A stretch of 64,000 nt of DNA from a virus. Below are positions 15,849 to 22,967 of the stretch, piece after piece (position 1 is the first letter of the stretch; each line of letters opens with the position of its first letter). Made by a program: the position numbers and the translations under genes. The notes under the pieces are model-generated. The model made no database searches. It was not told where the DNA came from and saw nothing but the letters and a program-made list of their open reading frames with translations. The stretch is taken from the IMG/VR virus record IMGVR_UViG_3300044712_002668, positions 186,001-250,000 of that record; one strand, 5' to 3'.

Positions 15849-15849
15849 G

Positions 15850-15933
15850 TGCGCAAGGAGGGACTTGAACCCCCACGCTTTTTGAGCAGCAGATTTTGAG
15901 TCTGCCGTGTCTGCCGAATTCCACCACTTGCGC
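15850..15933 (-). tRNA. tRNA-Leu(CAA) copy 1
   Basis: Acceptor GCGCAAG/CTTGCGC, anticodon arm GCAGA-CTCAAAA-TCTGC (CAA), class II variable arm, T loop TTCAAGT. Confidence 0.9.
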
Positions 15934-16052
15934 ATTCGTTTATCAACAATTATCAAACATGAGTTTGGTATTTAATAACTGTTATAAACAACTGAGAGCG
16001 TACATAAGATTGTTTGCCAAACCAATACAACTCATTTCTTGCTTTCTCATGG

Positions 16053-16134
16053 TAGCCCCTCCCGGACTCGAACCGGGATGCCCGAAGGCGACGGATTTTA
16101 AATCCGTTGCGTCTGCCAATTTCGCCAAGAGGCC
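16053..16134 (-). tRNA. tRNA-Leu(TAA) copy 1
   Basis: Acceptor GGCCTCT/AGGGGCT, anticodon arm ACGGA-TTTAAAA-TCCGT (TAA), long variable arm, T loop TTCGAGT; the 3' ACCA appears to be encoded. Confidence 0.9.
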
Positions 16135-16143
16135 ATATAAACG

Positions 16144-16215
16144 TGACCCCAACGGGACTTGAACCCGTACTCCAGCCTTGAAAGGGCCGTCACCTAACCA
16201 TTAGTGGATGGGGCC
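16144..16215 (-). tRNA. tRNA-Glu(TTC)
   Basis: Acceptor GGCCCCA/TGGGGTC, anticodon arm CGGCC-CTTTCAA-GGCTG (TTC), T arm ACGGG-TTCAAGT-CCCGT. Confidence 0.9.
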
Positions 16216-16222
16216 AAAAAAG

Positions 16223-16367
16223 CAACGAAAATGGTGAGACCCTACATGCCTTTCGGCTCCGTCGTGTCTGCCAATTTCACCATACCTCTCTTGCGAGAGA
16301 TAGCGGGACTCGAACCCGCACATCTTTTGGATAACAGTTTTGCAGATGAAAGATCTCAGTCGCGTTG
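16223..16367 (-). ncRNA. Frame element E1 enclosing a permuted class II tRNA
   Basis: Read on the - strand: outer stem CAACG/CGTTG; leader loop CGAC; second stem TGAGATC/GGTCTCA (one G.T); TTTCA|TC; tRNA 3' half; tRNA 5' half; hairpin GCC-GAAA-GGC and ATGTAG before the second-stem right arm; then CCATTTT and CGTTG. It is the only frame of the set outside the 26-29 kb cluster on this strand. See the tRNA entry for the enclosed halves. Confidence 0.75.
16258..16343 (-). tRNA. Circularly permuted class II tRNA inside E1
   Basis: In transcript order: a 3' half (CTGCAAA-ACTGT, variable arm ATC-CAAAA-GAT, T arm GCGGG-TTCGAGT-CCCGC, acceptor ATCTCTC), a four-base GCAA link, then the 5' half (acceptor GAGAGGT, Leu/Ser-type D arm TGGTGAAATTGGCAGACACG, ACGG). 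The acceptor strands pair over all 7 bp (one G.T), so the tRNA ends are closed into a hairpin. Joining ...ACGG to TCTGC... restores stem ACGGT/ACTGT with loop CTGCAAA, anticodon GCA. A long variable arm with a Cys anticodon is odd, so identity is left open. Confidence 0.65.
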
Positions 16368-16372
16368 TTTAG

Positions 16373-16443
16373 TTGGGGAACTAGGATTCGAACCTAGATA
16401 ACAAGCACCAAAAACTCGTGTCCTGCCATTGGACGATTCCCCA
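16373..16443 (-). tRNA. tRNA-Gln(TTG) copy 1
   Basis: Acceptor TGGGGAA/TTCCCCA, D arm GTCCAATGGCAGGAC, anticodon arm CGAGT-TTTTGGT-GCTTG (TTG), T arm CTAGG-TTCGAAT-CCTAG. Confidence 0.85.
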
Positions 16444-16465
16444 ATATTCAATTATCAAATAACGG

Positions 16466-16537
16466 AGCCGAAAGTGAGATTTGAACTCACGACCACCAGT
16501 TTACAAAACTGATGCTCTACCGCTGAGCTATTTCGGC
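16466..16537 (-). tRNA. tRNA-Thr(TGT)
   Basis: Acceptor GCCGAAA/TTTCGGC, D arm GCTCAGCGGTAGAGC, anticodon arm TCAGT-TTTGTAA-ACTGG (TGT), T arm GTGAG-TTCAAAT-CTCAC. Confidence 0.9.
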
Positions 16538-16590
16538 AAGGAATCTGTATATTACAATACAGATCCAAAACTTGTCAAGTATATATCAAA

Positions 16591-16722
16591 TTATTGATAT
16601 TTTTGACCTTTAATCTTCTTTTTGAGAAATCTTTTTACTTTAGCAGCCGCTTGATTCACTGCTTCATTTATAGCAACATTAATTGCTATCTTAACTGCTG
16701 TTTTTACAATTGTTCCTATCAT
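16591..16722 (-). CDS. Small amphipathic basic protein, 43 residues
   Basis: ATG preceded by AGGAG at a good distance. Sequence is alanine- and lysine-rich with an i/i+4 pattern (KTAVKIAINVAINEA, then AAAKVKRFLKKKIKG), predicting one long amphipathic helix; could be membrane-active or nucleic-acid-binding. No family recognised. Confidence 0.6.
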   Translation of the reverse strand: MIGTIVKTAVKIAINVAINEAVNQAAAKVKRFLKKKIKGQKYQ

Positions 16723-16774
16723 GTCAATCTCCTATGGACCCGCATCCTAGCACTAACCCCAGGGATTGCAAGCC

Positions 16775-18055
16775 CTATTCGTCATCCCAGATGCTATCCG
16801 TCTTGTCCTCTGCCATCGCCCCCATCGACTCCAATTTTACCTCTATCTCAAAAAATGTTGATAACCACTTCTTAAAACTAAGAAATGTTGATGTAACATT
16901 TTCTGTTTTATGTGGTCCTAGTAAAAATTCAGTTATTTCTGGTGTTCCAAAAACTTTCCATAATCCATTATCTGATAAAAATTTCTTTGGAACAACATAA
17001 TCTGAATATGTAAAATTACAAGATAATTTATCTATATGAGTAAACCCTAAAGAAAAATCAGGATCTATTTTACTATTATCTTTAATTATGTTAGAAGCTC
17101 TAAGGGCGTAAAACATAAGCTGTAGATCAAAGTAACCAGTTCTAAGTTTACCCTGCCAAGTACCAGTTACATTATGATCGTCAGAATAAATATGATCTAG
17201 TTTATCTGACTCTGTAGGAAAAGGCCCAGGTCCATGTCTTGTGGGATAAACCCTCAACAAGCCTAATTTCTTAATAGGATCATCATAGTTAGCTTCTTCT
17301 AACAAGGAATAAACGTTATTGAATGTGGTATCAGTCCAAGTATTATATGGAGTGAAACCTACATTCTCATCAAGAAGAACTCCTTGAGCACCTTCAAATA
17401 GAATATTTTCTTGCTGATGTTCAAATACATGTCTTAGATATGCCGAATCAGTTATGTGTAATCCTGACTCAATAAACTGCTGACATCTTTCAATAAAATA
17501 ATCTATCTCTTCTTCAGTACAGCAAATGTCAAAATTGTTTTTTACAATTTCATTTTGAATTCTTACTTTATTGAGTAGAATATTTTTAGTTTGTAAATCT
17601 TTTACTCTTAAAGAGAGATCTGGATAATCTATATTATACTTTACAGTTTCACCGATACCCATACCACAAGAACCATGGCGTTGATTACCACGATCTTGTT
17701 CTCTTTTTTTATTCAGTAGAATATGTACTGGAGTTGTTACTAAAGCTTCCCTATCTACAGATAAACGAAATAGAGGATTGTAAGGTAGGTCTGTTGCTTC
17801 ATTGAGAAGCGCCCCAGGATTTACAATCATATATTTTGACAAGTGTGTAAATACACTAGGCAAAAATGAACCAGCACCAAATTGTGCAAAGGTATGGTGT
17901 TGATCTTTAGTAACTACATTATGAGCGGCTTGTGCGCCGCCATTATATCTTATAACATGTTTTATGTCATATTTTCTGCACAAATAATCTGTAACAGAGC
18001 CTTTGCCCTCATCACCGAAACCAAGCCCGGCAACAGCAATTACTTTTCTGTTCAT
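16775..18055 (-). CDS. Adenylosuccinate synthetase family protein (PurA-like)
   Basis: GTP-dependent ligase family that joins aspartate to IMP. Visible: GFGDEGKGS near residue 12 (P-loop with the catalytic Asp), NGGAQAAHNVV near 38 (GGHNAGH equivalent), FEGAQGVLLDENVG near 220, and RHGPGPFPTES with a downstream GKLRTGYFDL block near 265-310. 426 residues, full family length but divergent. The Asp of GDEGKG is kept, unlike what I recall for phage PurZ, which makes diaminopurine precursors; no DatZ or MazZ gene is seen here. Might supply AMP, or use an unusual substrate. Confidence 0.83.
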   Translation of the reverse strand: MNRKVIAVAGLGFGDEGKGSVTDYLCRKYDIKHVIRYNGGAQAAHNVVTKDQHHTFAQFGAGSFLPSVFTHLSKYMIVNPGALLNEATDLPYNPLFRLSVDREALVTTPVHILLNKKREQDRGNQRHGSCGMGIGETVKYNIDYPDLSLRVKDLQTKNILLNKVRIQNEIVKNNFDICCTEEEIDYFIERCQQFIESGLHITDSAYLRHVFEHQQENILFEGAQGVLLDENVGFTPYNTWTDTTFNNVYSLLEEANYDDPIKKLGLLRVYPTRHGPGPFPTESDKLDHIYSDDHNVTGTWQGKLRTGYFDLQLMFYALRASNIIKDNSKIDPDFSLGFTHIDKLSCNFTYSDYVVPKKFLSDNGLWKVFGTPEITEFLLGPHKTENVTSTFLSFKKWLSTFFEIEVKLESMGAMAEDKTDSIWDDE

Positions 18056-18058
18056 TAG

Positions 18059-18130
18059 AGACTCAGGTAGGGATTGAACCTACGACCAGCGACTTAACAG
18101 GCCACCGCTCTACCACTGAGCTACTGAGTC
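18059..18130 (-). tRNA. tRNA-Asn(GTT) copy 1
   Basis: Acceptor GACTCAG/CTGAGTC, D arm GCTCAGTGGTAGAGC, anticodon arm GTGGC-CTGTTAA-GTCGC (GTT), T loop TTCAATC. Confidence 0.88.
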
Positions 18131-18136
18131 AATGAG

Positions 18137-18206
18137 TCGGCTTGTCAGGATTTCCACCTGAATCGCCCTGTACAATCAGGGGCTTTGAGAATTAAGCTAC
18201 AAGCCG
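18137..18206 (-). tRNA. Atypical tRNA, six-base anticodon loop
   Basis: Acceptor CGGCTTG/CAAGCCG perfect; T stem TCAGG/CCTGA. But the D loop lacks GG (AATTCTCA), the T loop is TGGAAAT, and the anticodon stem CCCTG/CAGGG leaves a six-base loop ATTGTA. GTA (Tyr) or TGT (Thr) could be presented; a regular tRNA-Tyr exists at 28810. May be decayed or specialised. Confidence 0.55.
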
Positions 18207-18237
18207 TTTTTATTCAGGTGTTACTAAAGATACCTTT

Positions 18238-19179
18238 TCATGTACCAGTAGAAACACCAGAAGCTTTTGATTTGGCCAGAGCATCAAGAGCGCCAGTTAC
18301 AACACTAATGGCATCCTTTGATACACCGGACTCTTCCAAATCTTTTGCCATATCTCCAGCAGTTCCCTCAATCAAAGCGATTGATAAACCAATGGATTCG
18401 CAAACAAGACTTGGATCTTGTAGCATGATAACGTTCTCACCACCAAGAAGATCTACCCATGTCTTTTTTAGAACAGGATCTGAGTAGTGGCTTGTACCAG
18501 AAGGGATGACAAAGAAGATGTGATACTTCTTTTGAGCCTCAGCAATGACATCCTTGATTGGCAAATCTTGCGGAACATCATCACCAAATAGACGGGCAAT
18601 CTCTGCTTTTGTACATTTCGGATATGGCTTTTCATCGCCAATCAAAAACAGATAACCTTTTTTATTTCGCTTTTCAAGGCAATCAATGGAAGTGTGATGA
18701 GCCATGAAGTAAATGGCGTTTTGATAGCTCTCTTCATACGAGCCACCTCCACCACCTTCAAGCCACATATTTGTAAGATCATTATCCATCTCAATTCCAG
18801 ATTCAAACTGTCCAATCTGGATTGACCCATGATCTGAATAATAATCCCCTACAGCACCAAATAGTACCTGAGGATCTTTAATGTATCCTCTTTGTAAAAG
18901 AAGTTCCATAAGCTTGGGAAGCTTCTTTTGCATTTGATGAGGAACCCTATGCATGGATCCTGTTACATCAAAAATTACAGCAATTGCGGTAGATTCAGGA
19001 TGAGCTTCAGAATCACGGCTTTCGCGATTCTTTCCAAATGGATTCAAAGACTCATGTACTTTGGCTGCTGTTTGACCGGATCTGATTTTATCAGAATATT
19101 CAAACGCATCCACACCACGGCGAGAACGGTCTGCTGTTCTACTGACGTAGTGATCATCACTCCAACTGGAACTTCCCAT
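18238..19179 (-). CDS. von Willebrand factor A-domain protein
   Basis: VWA fold with a MIDAS-type metal site: AVIFDVTGSMHRVP (about 67-80) carries the DxTxS-like motif as DVTGSM, and GGGGGSYEESY near 141-151 supplies the conserved loop. A YLFLIGDEKPYP strand (about 177) and FFVIPSG follow in order. 313 residues. VWA proteins bind partner proteins through a metal ion; in large phages they occur near ATPases but no partner can be named. Confidence 0.8.
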   Translation of the reverse strand: MGSSSWSDDHYVSRTADRSRRGVDAFEYSDKIRSGQTAAKVHESLNPFGKNRESRDSEAHPESTAIAVIFDVTGSMHRVPHQMQKKLPKLMELLLQRGYIKDPQVLFGAVGDYYSDHGSIQIGQFESGIEMDNDLTNMWLEGGGGGSYEESYQNAIYFMAHHTSIDCLEKRNKKGYLFLIGDEKPYPKCTKAEIARLFGDDVPQDLPIKDVIAEAQKKYHIFFVIPSGTSHYSDPVLKKTWVDLLGGENVIMLQDPSLVCESIGLSIALIEGTAGDMAKDLEESGVSKDAISVVTGALDALAKSKASGVSTGT

Positions 19180-19196
19180 TGTATCAGCCTTCTTTC

Positions 19197-19631
19197 TTAT
19201 GTAACTTTGAAATTAGATTTTTCTCTACCCATTTCAAAGAATCTTGGAACCATATACCAATCATTAGGATCAAACCCGGCTTTATCATCAATCAAGATTG
19301 AGAAGTACGGTTTTAGATCAAAACAACCAGTTTTTGTGTTTTGAATGGGTGTTTTGTTTACTGCTTTAAACTCAACACCAAGTTCCTTTAGCTTATCAAG
19401 ATATTTTGAATAATCTTGTTCATAACAAGATGTCCAAAGAACCAGATAAACCTCAGGCAGTTTTGACAGCTTTTTCAATGCATCTATAGCATGGGGAAAA
19501 AACTTTACTACATCACTTGTGTAGTTTGAATCTGCTATCGTATCATGAACATCTACTAAAACATAAATAGTGTTCCATTCTCTTTGGACCGCTGTTTTAT
19601 ATGCTTTGGTAATGGATTGTAGTAGACTCAT
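19197..19631 (-). CDS. HAD-superfamily phosphatase
   Basis: Motif I appears as VDVHDTIADSN near the start, motif II as LWTS near residue 78, and motif III/IV as SILIDDKAGFDP near 120. 144 residues, minimal HAD core with little cap. ATG at 19631 is used; the longer GTG reading runs into tRNA-Arg. Small HADs include polynucleotide 3'-phosphatases, so an RNA or DNA repair role is possible but not shown. Confidence 0.7.
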   Translation of the reverse strand: MSLLQSITKAYKTAVQREWNTIYVLVDVHDTIADSNYTSDVVKFFPHAIDALKKLSKLPEVYLVLWTSCYEQDYSKYLDKLKELGVEFKAVNKTPIQNTKTGCFDLKPYFSILIDDKAGFDPNDWYMVPRFFEMGREKSNFKVT

Positions 19632-19640
19632 TTTACTTGG

Positions 19641-19713
19641 CACCCCCGGTAGGATTCGAACCTACGATGGGAAGATTAGAAATCTTCTGCCTTATCCACT
19701 AGGCAACGGAGGC
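19641..19713 (-). tRNA. tRNA-Arg(TCT)
   Basis: Acceptor GCCTCCG/CGGGGGT (two wobble pairs), D arm GCCTAGTGGATAAGGC, anticodon arm GAAGA-TTTCTAA-TCTTC (TCT), T loop TTCGAAT. Its 5' end overlaps the last codons of the HNH gene upstream. Confidence 0.9.
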
Positions 19714-20046
19714 GTAATGTCTCAGTCTGTGACAGTTAGAGCATAAAAGCACACATTTGTCAAGCTCTTCCTTAATCTGTTTCGCAGATTTTAATCTTAA
19801 TTTAGTCCATTCAACATCTTTATCAGTTAGATGATGAAAATCATATACAGAATAGTGATATTCATTATTACAATCAAAACATTTTCCACCCATCATTTGT
19901 ATAGCTTGTATTTTTCTATTAATCCACCTTTGTATACAATACTTGTTAAAACAATCTTTGCATTTAGATGCTGGTACACCAGGTTTTCTTTCGTAAAAAT
20001 CGGATATTTTTTTGTCAGTTTTACATGTAGGACATTTCTTGATCAT
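19699..20046 (-). CDS. HNH endonuclease between a broken and an intact tRNA-Arg
   Basis: 115 residues. N-terminal CPTCKTDK...CKDC zinc cluster, then CFDCNNEYHYSVYDFHHLTDKDVEW...CVLLCSNCHRLRHY, an HNH core with HH and the final N..H. The stop lies 15 bases inside the intact tRNA-Arg(TCT). The ATG follows at once after an 8-bp hairpin CATATCCT/AGGATATG that would cover the start, as in some intron-borne nuclease genes. Upstream lies a displaced 5' half of a tRNA with the same acceptor strand. Confidence 0.87.
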   Translation of the reverse strand: MIKKCPTCKTDKKISDFYERKPGVPASKCKDCFNKYCIQRWINRKIQAIQMMGGKCFDCNNEYHYSVYDFHHLTDKDVEWTKLRLKSAKQIKEELDKCVLLCSNCHRLRHYASVA

Positions 20047-20069
20047 ATCCTATTGCAAGGATATGCATA

Positions 20070-20104
20070 GAAAGATAATTTCTATCCGGCTGAGCTATGG
20101 AGGC
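20070..20104 (-). pseudogene. Displaced 5' half of a tRNA-Arg
   Basis: GCCTCCA, TA, D-arm-like GCTCAGCCGGATAGA and TTATC-TTTCTA, ending in the anticodon loop where TCT would be. The acceptor and loop resemble the intact tRNA-Arg(TCT) on the other side of the HNH gene. No 3' half follows, so it looks like the part cut off when the HNH gene arrived. Confidence 0.65.
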
Positions 20105-20110
20105 ATAGTT

Positions 20111-20500
20111 TTAAATTATCAGACTACCTTTGGGTTCTTTTGGCATTTCTTTTTCTACAGAAAGACCAGAACGTTCGGCACGATTTTTAAGCATGATGTC
20201 ATGAAATTCTGCAAGCATGCGTTCATAACGCATCCCCTTATCATTCATGTCTTTAAAATACCTTATATTATCAATGACAGCAAAAATAGTTACGGGACCA
20301 TCTTCGGCATCCACAGGGACAATATGAGTTTTATAACTCAACCCCAGTCCATTCGGAGTTGGAATCATAATCATATCAGAACGGATTTCAAAACAATTTT
20401 CAAGTTTTACCGGGTTGGTAATTGGTAGCGAAATATTAAGATCCTCACCGATCTCACAAATCAATTTACGACAACCAGAACATACAATTGCTTTTTCCAT
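20111..20500 (-). CDS. Hypothetical protein with N-terminal CxxC
   Basis: 129 residues. One CSGC knuckle at the start, then strands and a long helix; no second metal pair, so a zinc site would need a partner. Adjacent to the ATP-grasp gene (two-base gap), same direction. Confidence 0.5.
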   Translation of the reverse strand: MEKAIVCSGCRKLICEIGEDLNISLPITNPVKLENCFEIRSDMIMIPTPNGLGLSYKTHIVPVDAEDGPVTIFAVIDNIRYFKDMNDKGMRYERMLAEFHDIMLKNRAERSGLSVEKEMPKEPKGSLII

Positions 20501-20502
20501 TA

Positions 20503-21321
20503 TTATTCCTTGAATTCTTTTGGCAAGATATCTACAAAACGTTTTAGATCAAAGTTCTTTGGATCTGAAACCTGACCATCACCTATTTCAATGATACGGA
20601 ATTTTCCGTCAGTTCTTCTCGCTATATCAACAGAGAAAAAACCGTTTGCAAAACCAATTTTATGTACACATTCTGTAAGTATCTCTGGTATGGTATACGG
20701 ATTTGTAGCATGTTTGGGAGAGAATTTCTCCGTATTTGAATATGCTATACCTTTTACTACAAAGAATCTTTGTTCAGAGTTTGTAAGATAATCTTCACCA
20801 TGTCTTACACATACCCCACCCTCAATGCATCCTCGATATTTTTTGATTGCTAAAACAACTTCTTGAATATCATCTTTGGATTTTACCAAAGAACCCGGTG
20901 ACATTGAGTTGGATTTTACAAAATCTTTTATAAAGTAACTAGGCCACTTTAAATTGGCCAAAGCTTCTTTGAAGTTTGCGTTTTCATCTAGTATGATGGT
21001 TTCAGCAGTAAGATGTGCAATCTTCGGATACCAGAATGGTAGGTGATGACAGAATCTATATGACTCTGTAGTAGTAAAAAGCTTGGCTCCGTATTTCTTT
21101 ATTTCATATTCAAGAATTTGATACTCATCGATATTGAGCATCCAGCCACGATATAGCACAGTATCGCCAGCTTTGATCGCTGGCTTGATAGAGATCTGTT
21201 GTCCGATAGTTATAACAGAGGCTTCGTAGCCGTTAGACTGTATAGTATCGAACTCTTCTCGCCAAACACAATCTGGCAAAAAGTCTTTTACTGGATCTGC
21301 TGGATAGAGTATTCGTAACAT
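20503..21321 (-). CDS. ATP-grasp domain protein (DUF4343-like)
   Basis: 272 residues. The C-terminal half has ATP-grasp marks: a lysine-bearing strand SYFIKDFVKSNSMSPGSLV near 130-148, a middle strand with CVRHGEDY, and the metal-binding end FFSVDIARRTDGKFRIIEIGDGQVSD near 233-258, where D and E would coordinate magnesium. Family members ligate a carboxylate to an amine using ATP; phage members of this type have no known substrate. Confidence 0.75.
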   Translation of the reverse strand: MLRILYPADPVKDFLPDCVWREEFDTIQSNGYEASVITIGQQISIKPAIKAGDTVLYRGWMLNIDEYQILEYEIKKYGAKLFTTTESYRFCHHLPFWYPKIAHLTAETIILDENANFKEALANLKWPSYFIKDFVKSNSMSPGSLVKSKDDIQEVVLAIKKYRGCIEGGVCVRHGEDYLTNSEQRFFVVKGIAYSNTEKFSPKHATNPYTIPEILTECVHKIGFANGFFSVDIARRTDGKFRIIEIGDGQVSDPKNFDLKRFVDILPKEFKE

Positions 21322-21328
21322 AAATCAG

Positions 21329-21415
21329 CGGAGAATGAGGGAGTCGAACCCCCGGTAGAGTTTCCCCTACGTCGGTTTTCAAAACCGATGCCATAAACCA
21401 CTCGGCCAATTCTCC
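21329..21415 (-). tRNA. tRNA-Ser(TGA)
   Basis: Acceptor GGAGAAT/ATTCTCC, G73, anticodon arm TCGGT-TTTGAAA-ACCGA (TGA), long variable arm, T loop TTCGACT. Confidence 0.92.
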
Positions 21416-21428
21416 ATATACAATATAG

Positions 21429-21502
21429 TGGGCTCACTCGGGTTCGAACCGAGAACATCCCGGTTATGAGCCGGGGGCTCTGACCGATTGAGCTATGAGC
21501 CC
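21429..21502 (-). tRNA. tRNA-Met(CAT) copy 1
   Basis: Acceptor GGGCTCA/TGAGCCC, D arm GCTCAATCGGTCAGAGC, anticodon arm CCCGG-CTCATAA-CCGGG (CAT), T arm CTCGG-TTCGAAC-CCGAG. Whether it is Met or lysidine-type Ile cannot be told. Confidence 0.9.
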
Positions 21503-21512
21503 AGATGCAGTC

Positions 21513-22535
21513 CTATAGACCAACTCGCGCCCCCAGGTATAGACCGAAGTTGCCACCTGTGTCAACCGAAACTGCTGGGCCAAGGTGTAAATTGCGCATA
21601 CCGGGTAGGTGATGACCTACATTGTAGTTTACTGGAGCAAACACAAAACCAACAGTCTGTCTCTGGGTAGCGTATCCTACTCCGACATCCAGAAAAGTCC
21701 AGTCAGGATCGGTCTTGGTTTTTCCGTAAGATAAAAAAGAAACCATAATTCCTGGAAGTACTTCTCCCTTAATATCTTTTCCAGATGTTGTTATTCCTGA
21801 ATCTACGCTCAAGTAGATACGTGGATCTAGTCTGAAACTAGATGATGGAACTTCTTGCTTTAGTGTAGATTTAATAGGAATTGTTTCAGTTTTACCATTA
21901 GCTGTAATTGAGAATTTAGAATAAGCATAATGTCTTCCTTCTTCATCTTGTCCAAGTACAGTAGTTACATCATATTTTCTTGGATAAATTTTTAATGACC
22001 AAGGATCTTTATCAGCCCCTGTGAACTTGACGGTTCCTAGTGGTATTTTTTGTTTATCAAAATTTTCGTCAAAATTCAAAATTAAAGTTCTGGTAAGATA
22101 ATTATATTTGTCAGGGTTTGGGCAGGTTACAGATGTTCCATCGGGACATTTTACTTTATCTGGAACAATAGGTTTTTCATTATTTGGGTTGAGAGCTTGA
22201 CTTCCAGAAGATGGAATGTGTTCTTGATCCTGTCCAATTGATTCGGCATCTATTGTCAAAAGATCATCTACACTTGCCCCCATCTTGGCAAGATCTTTTT
22301 TTATAGCATCTAGATTGACATCCCTCTCTTTTATCATTCTTTCTAGATCAGATTTGTTTACATAGGAGCCCTGGGCTCGCATCAGGTTGTTACCAAGGTT
22401 TTTGGCTTCAACTACTGATGTTTCTATTGTTTTTAATTTCTGTATTGTATCATATTGAATTTTTATTATAAAAGCTAATATTGATAATATTAAAGCTATA
22501 ATTGCGCCGATAATAGTTTTGGTTTTCCAGTCCAT
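21513..22535 (-). CDS. Membrane-anchored beta-rich protein
   Basis: 340 residues. One N-terminal membrane helix (IIGAIIALILSILAFII, about 8-24), a coiled-coil stretch to residue 85, a low-complexity linker with a CPDGTSVTCPNP loop, then a long strand-rich domain whose last third (FLDVGVGYATQ...LYLGARVGL) alternates like an outer-membrane barrel or adhesin. No family recognised. Directly downstream of the tRNA-Met/Ser pair, opposite to the proline-rich gene. Confidence 0.55.
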   Translation of the reverse strand: MDWKTKTIIGAIIALILSILAFIIKIQYDTIQKLKTIETSVVEAKNLGNNLMRAQGSYVNKSDLERMIKERDVNLDAIKKDLAKMGASVDDLLTIDAESIGQDQEHIPSSGSQALNPNNEKPIVPDKVKCPDGTSVTCPNPDKYNYLTRTLILNFDENFDKQKIPLGTVKFTGADKDPWSLKIYPRKYDVTTVLGQDEEGRHYAYSKFSITANGKTETIPIKSTLKQEVPSSSFRLDPRIYLSVDSGITTSGKDIKGEVLPGIMVSFLSYGKTKTDPDWTFLDVGVGYATQRQTVGFVFAPVNYNVGHHLPGMRNLHLGPAVSVDTGGNFGLYLGARVGL

Positions 22536-22583
22536 AGCCTGTTATATATCTATCAATTTGAACGAATTTATATAAGGTGAATT

Positions 22584-22967
22584 ATGTCTAGATCAATGAA
22601 ATCAGTTTTTGCAGGAGCCCCACAACCACCAGCAAACCAACAAGCAGCAGTACGTCAACCAGTACAACCCCCTGCTGTAACGCCTCCAGTACAGCCTCCA
22701 GCTCCAACACCACCAGCACAGCCACAACCACCAGTTCCTCCTGCACCACCACCAGCACAGCCACAGGATGCAGAAAAGGCAAATATTATAATCTCTGATG
22801 TTAAAAACTTAACCGTTCAAAATCCATCTAAAGGGGTTGTGTTTCCACAGAATCCAAAAGCCAAGCCTGGACAAAAACCAGCCACACCACCGGTAACAGT
22901 ACTACCTGATTCGGTGCCACAAAAAGCAGCCTCTCTAGAAGATATACTCAAAGCTTTAAGGAAATAA
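22584..22967 (+). CDS. Proline/glutamine-rich linker protein
   Basis: 127 residues; the first half is repeats of PP, QP and AP (residues 11-60), the second a short ordered segment and a C-terminal helix SLEDILKALRK. The start ATG is preceded by TATATAAGGTGAATT. The stop overlaps the next gene's ATG. Extended Pro-rich proteins in phages often serve as spacers or partner-binding arms; no function known. Confidence 0.6.
   Translation: MSRSMKSVFAGAPQPPANQQAAVRQPVQPPAVTPPVQPPAPTPPAQPQPPVPPAPPPAQPQDAEKANIIISDVKNLTVQNPSKGVVFPQNPKAKPGQKPATPPVTVLPDSVPQKAASLEDILKALRK

Noticed and set aside
16775-18055. PurZ-type synthetase indicating a diaminopurine (Z) genome
   Set aside because: The catalytic Asp of GDEGKG is kept, whereas I recall it being changed in PurZ, and no DatZ or MazZ partner is visible.
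22588-22782. Leftward ORF rich in Val, Leu and Ala opposite the proline-rich gene
   Set aside because: It is the complement of CCA/GCA repeats; the + strand frame has the RBS, start and coupled downstream gene.
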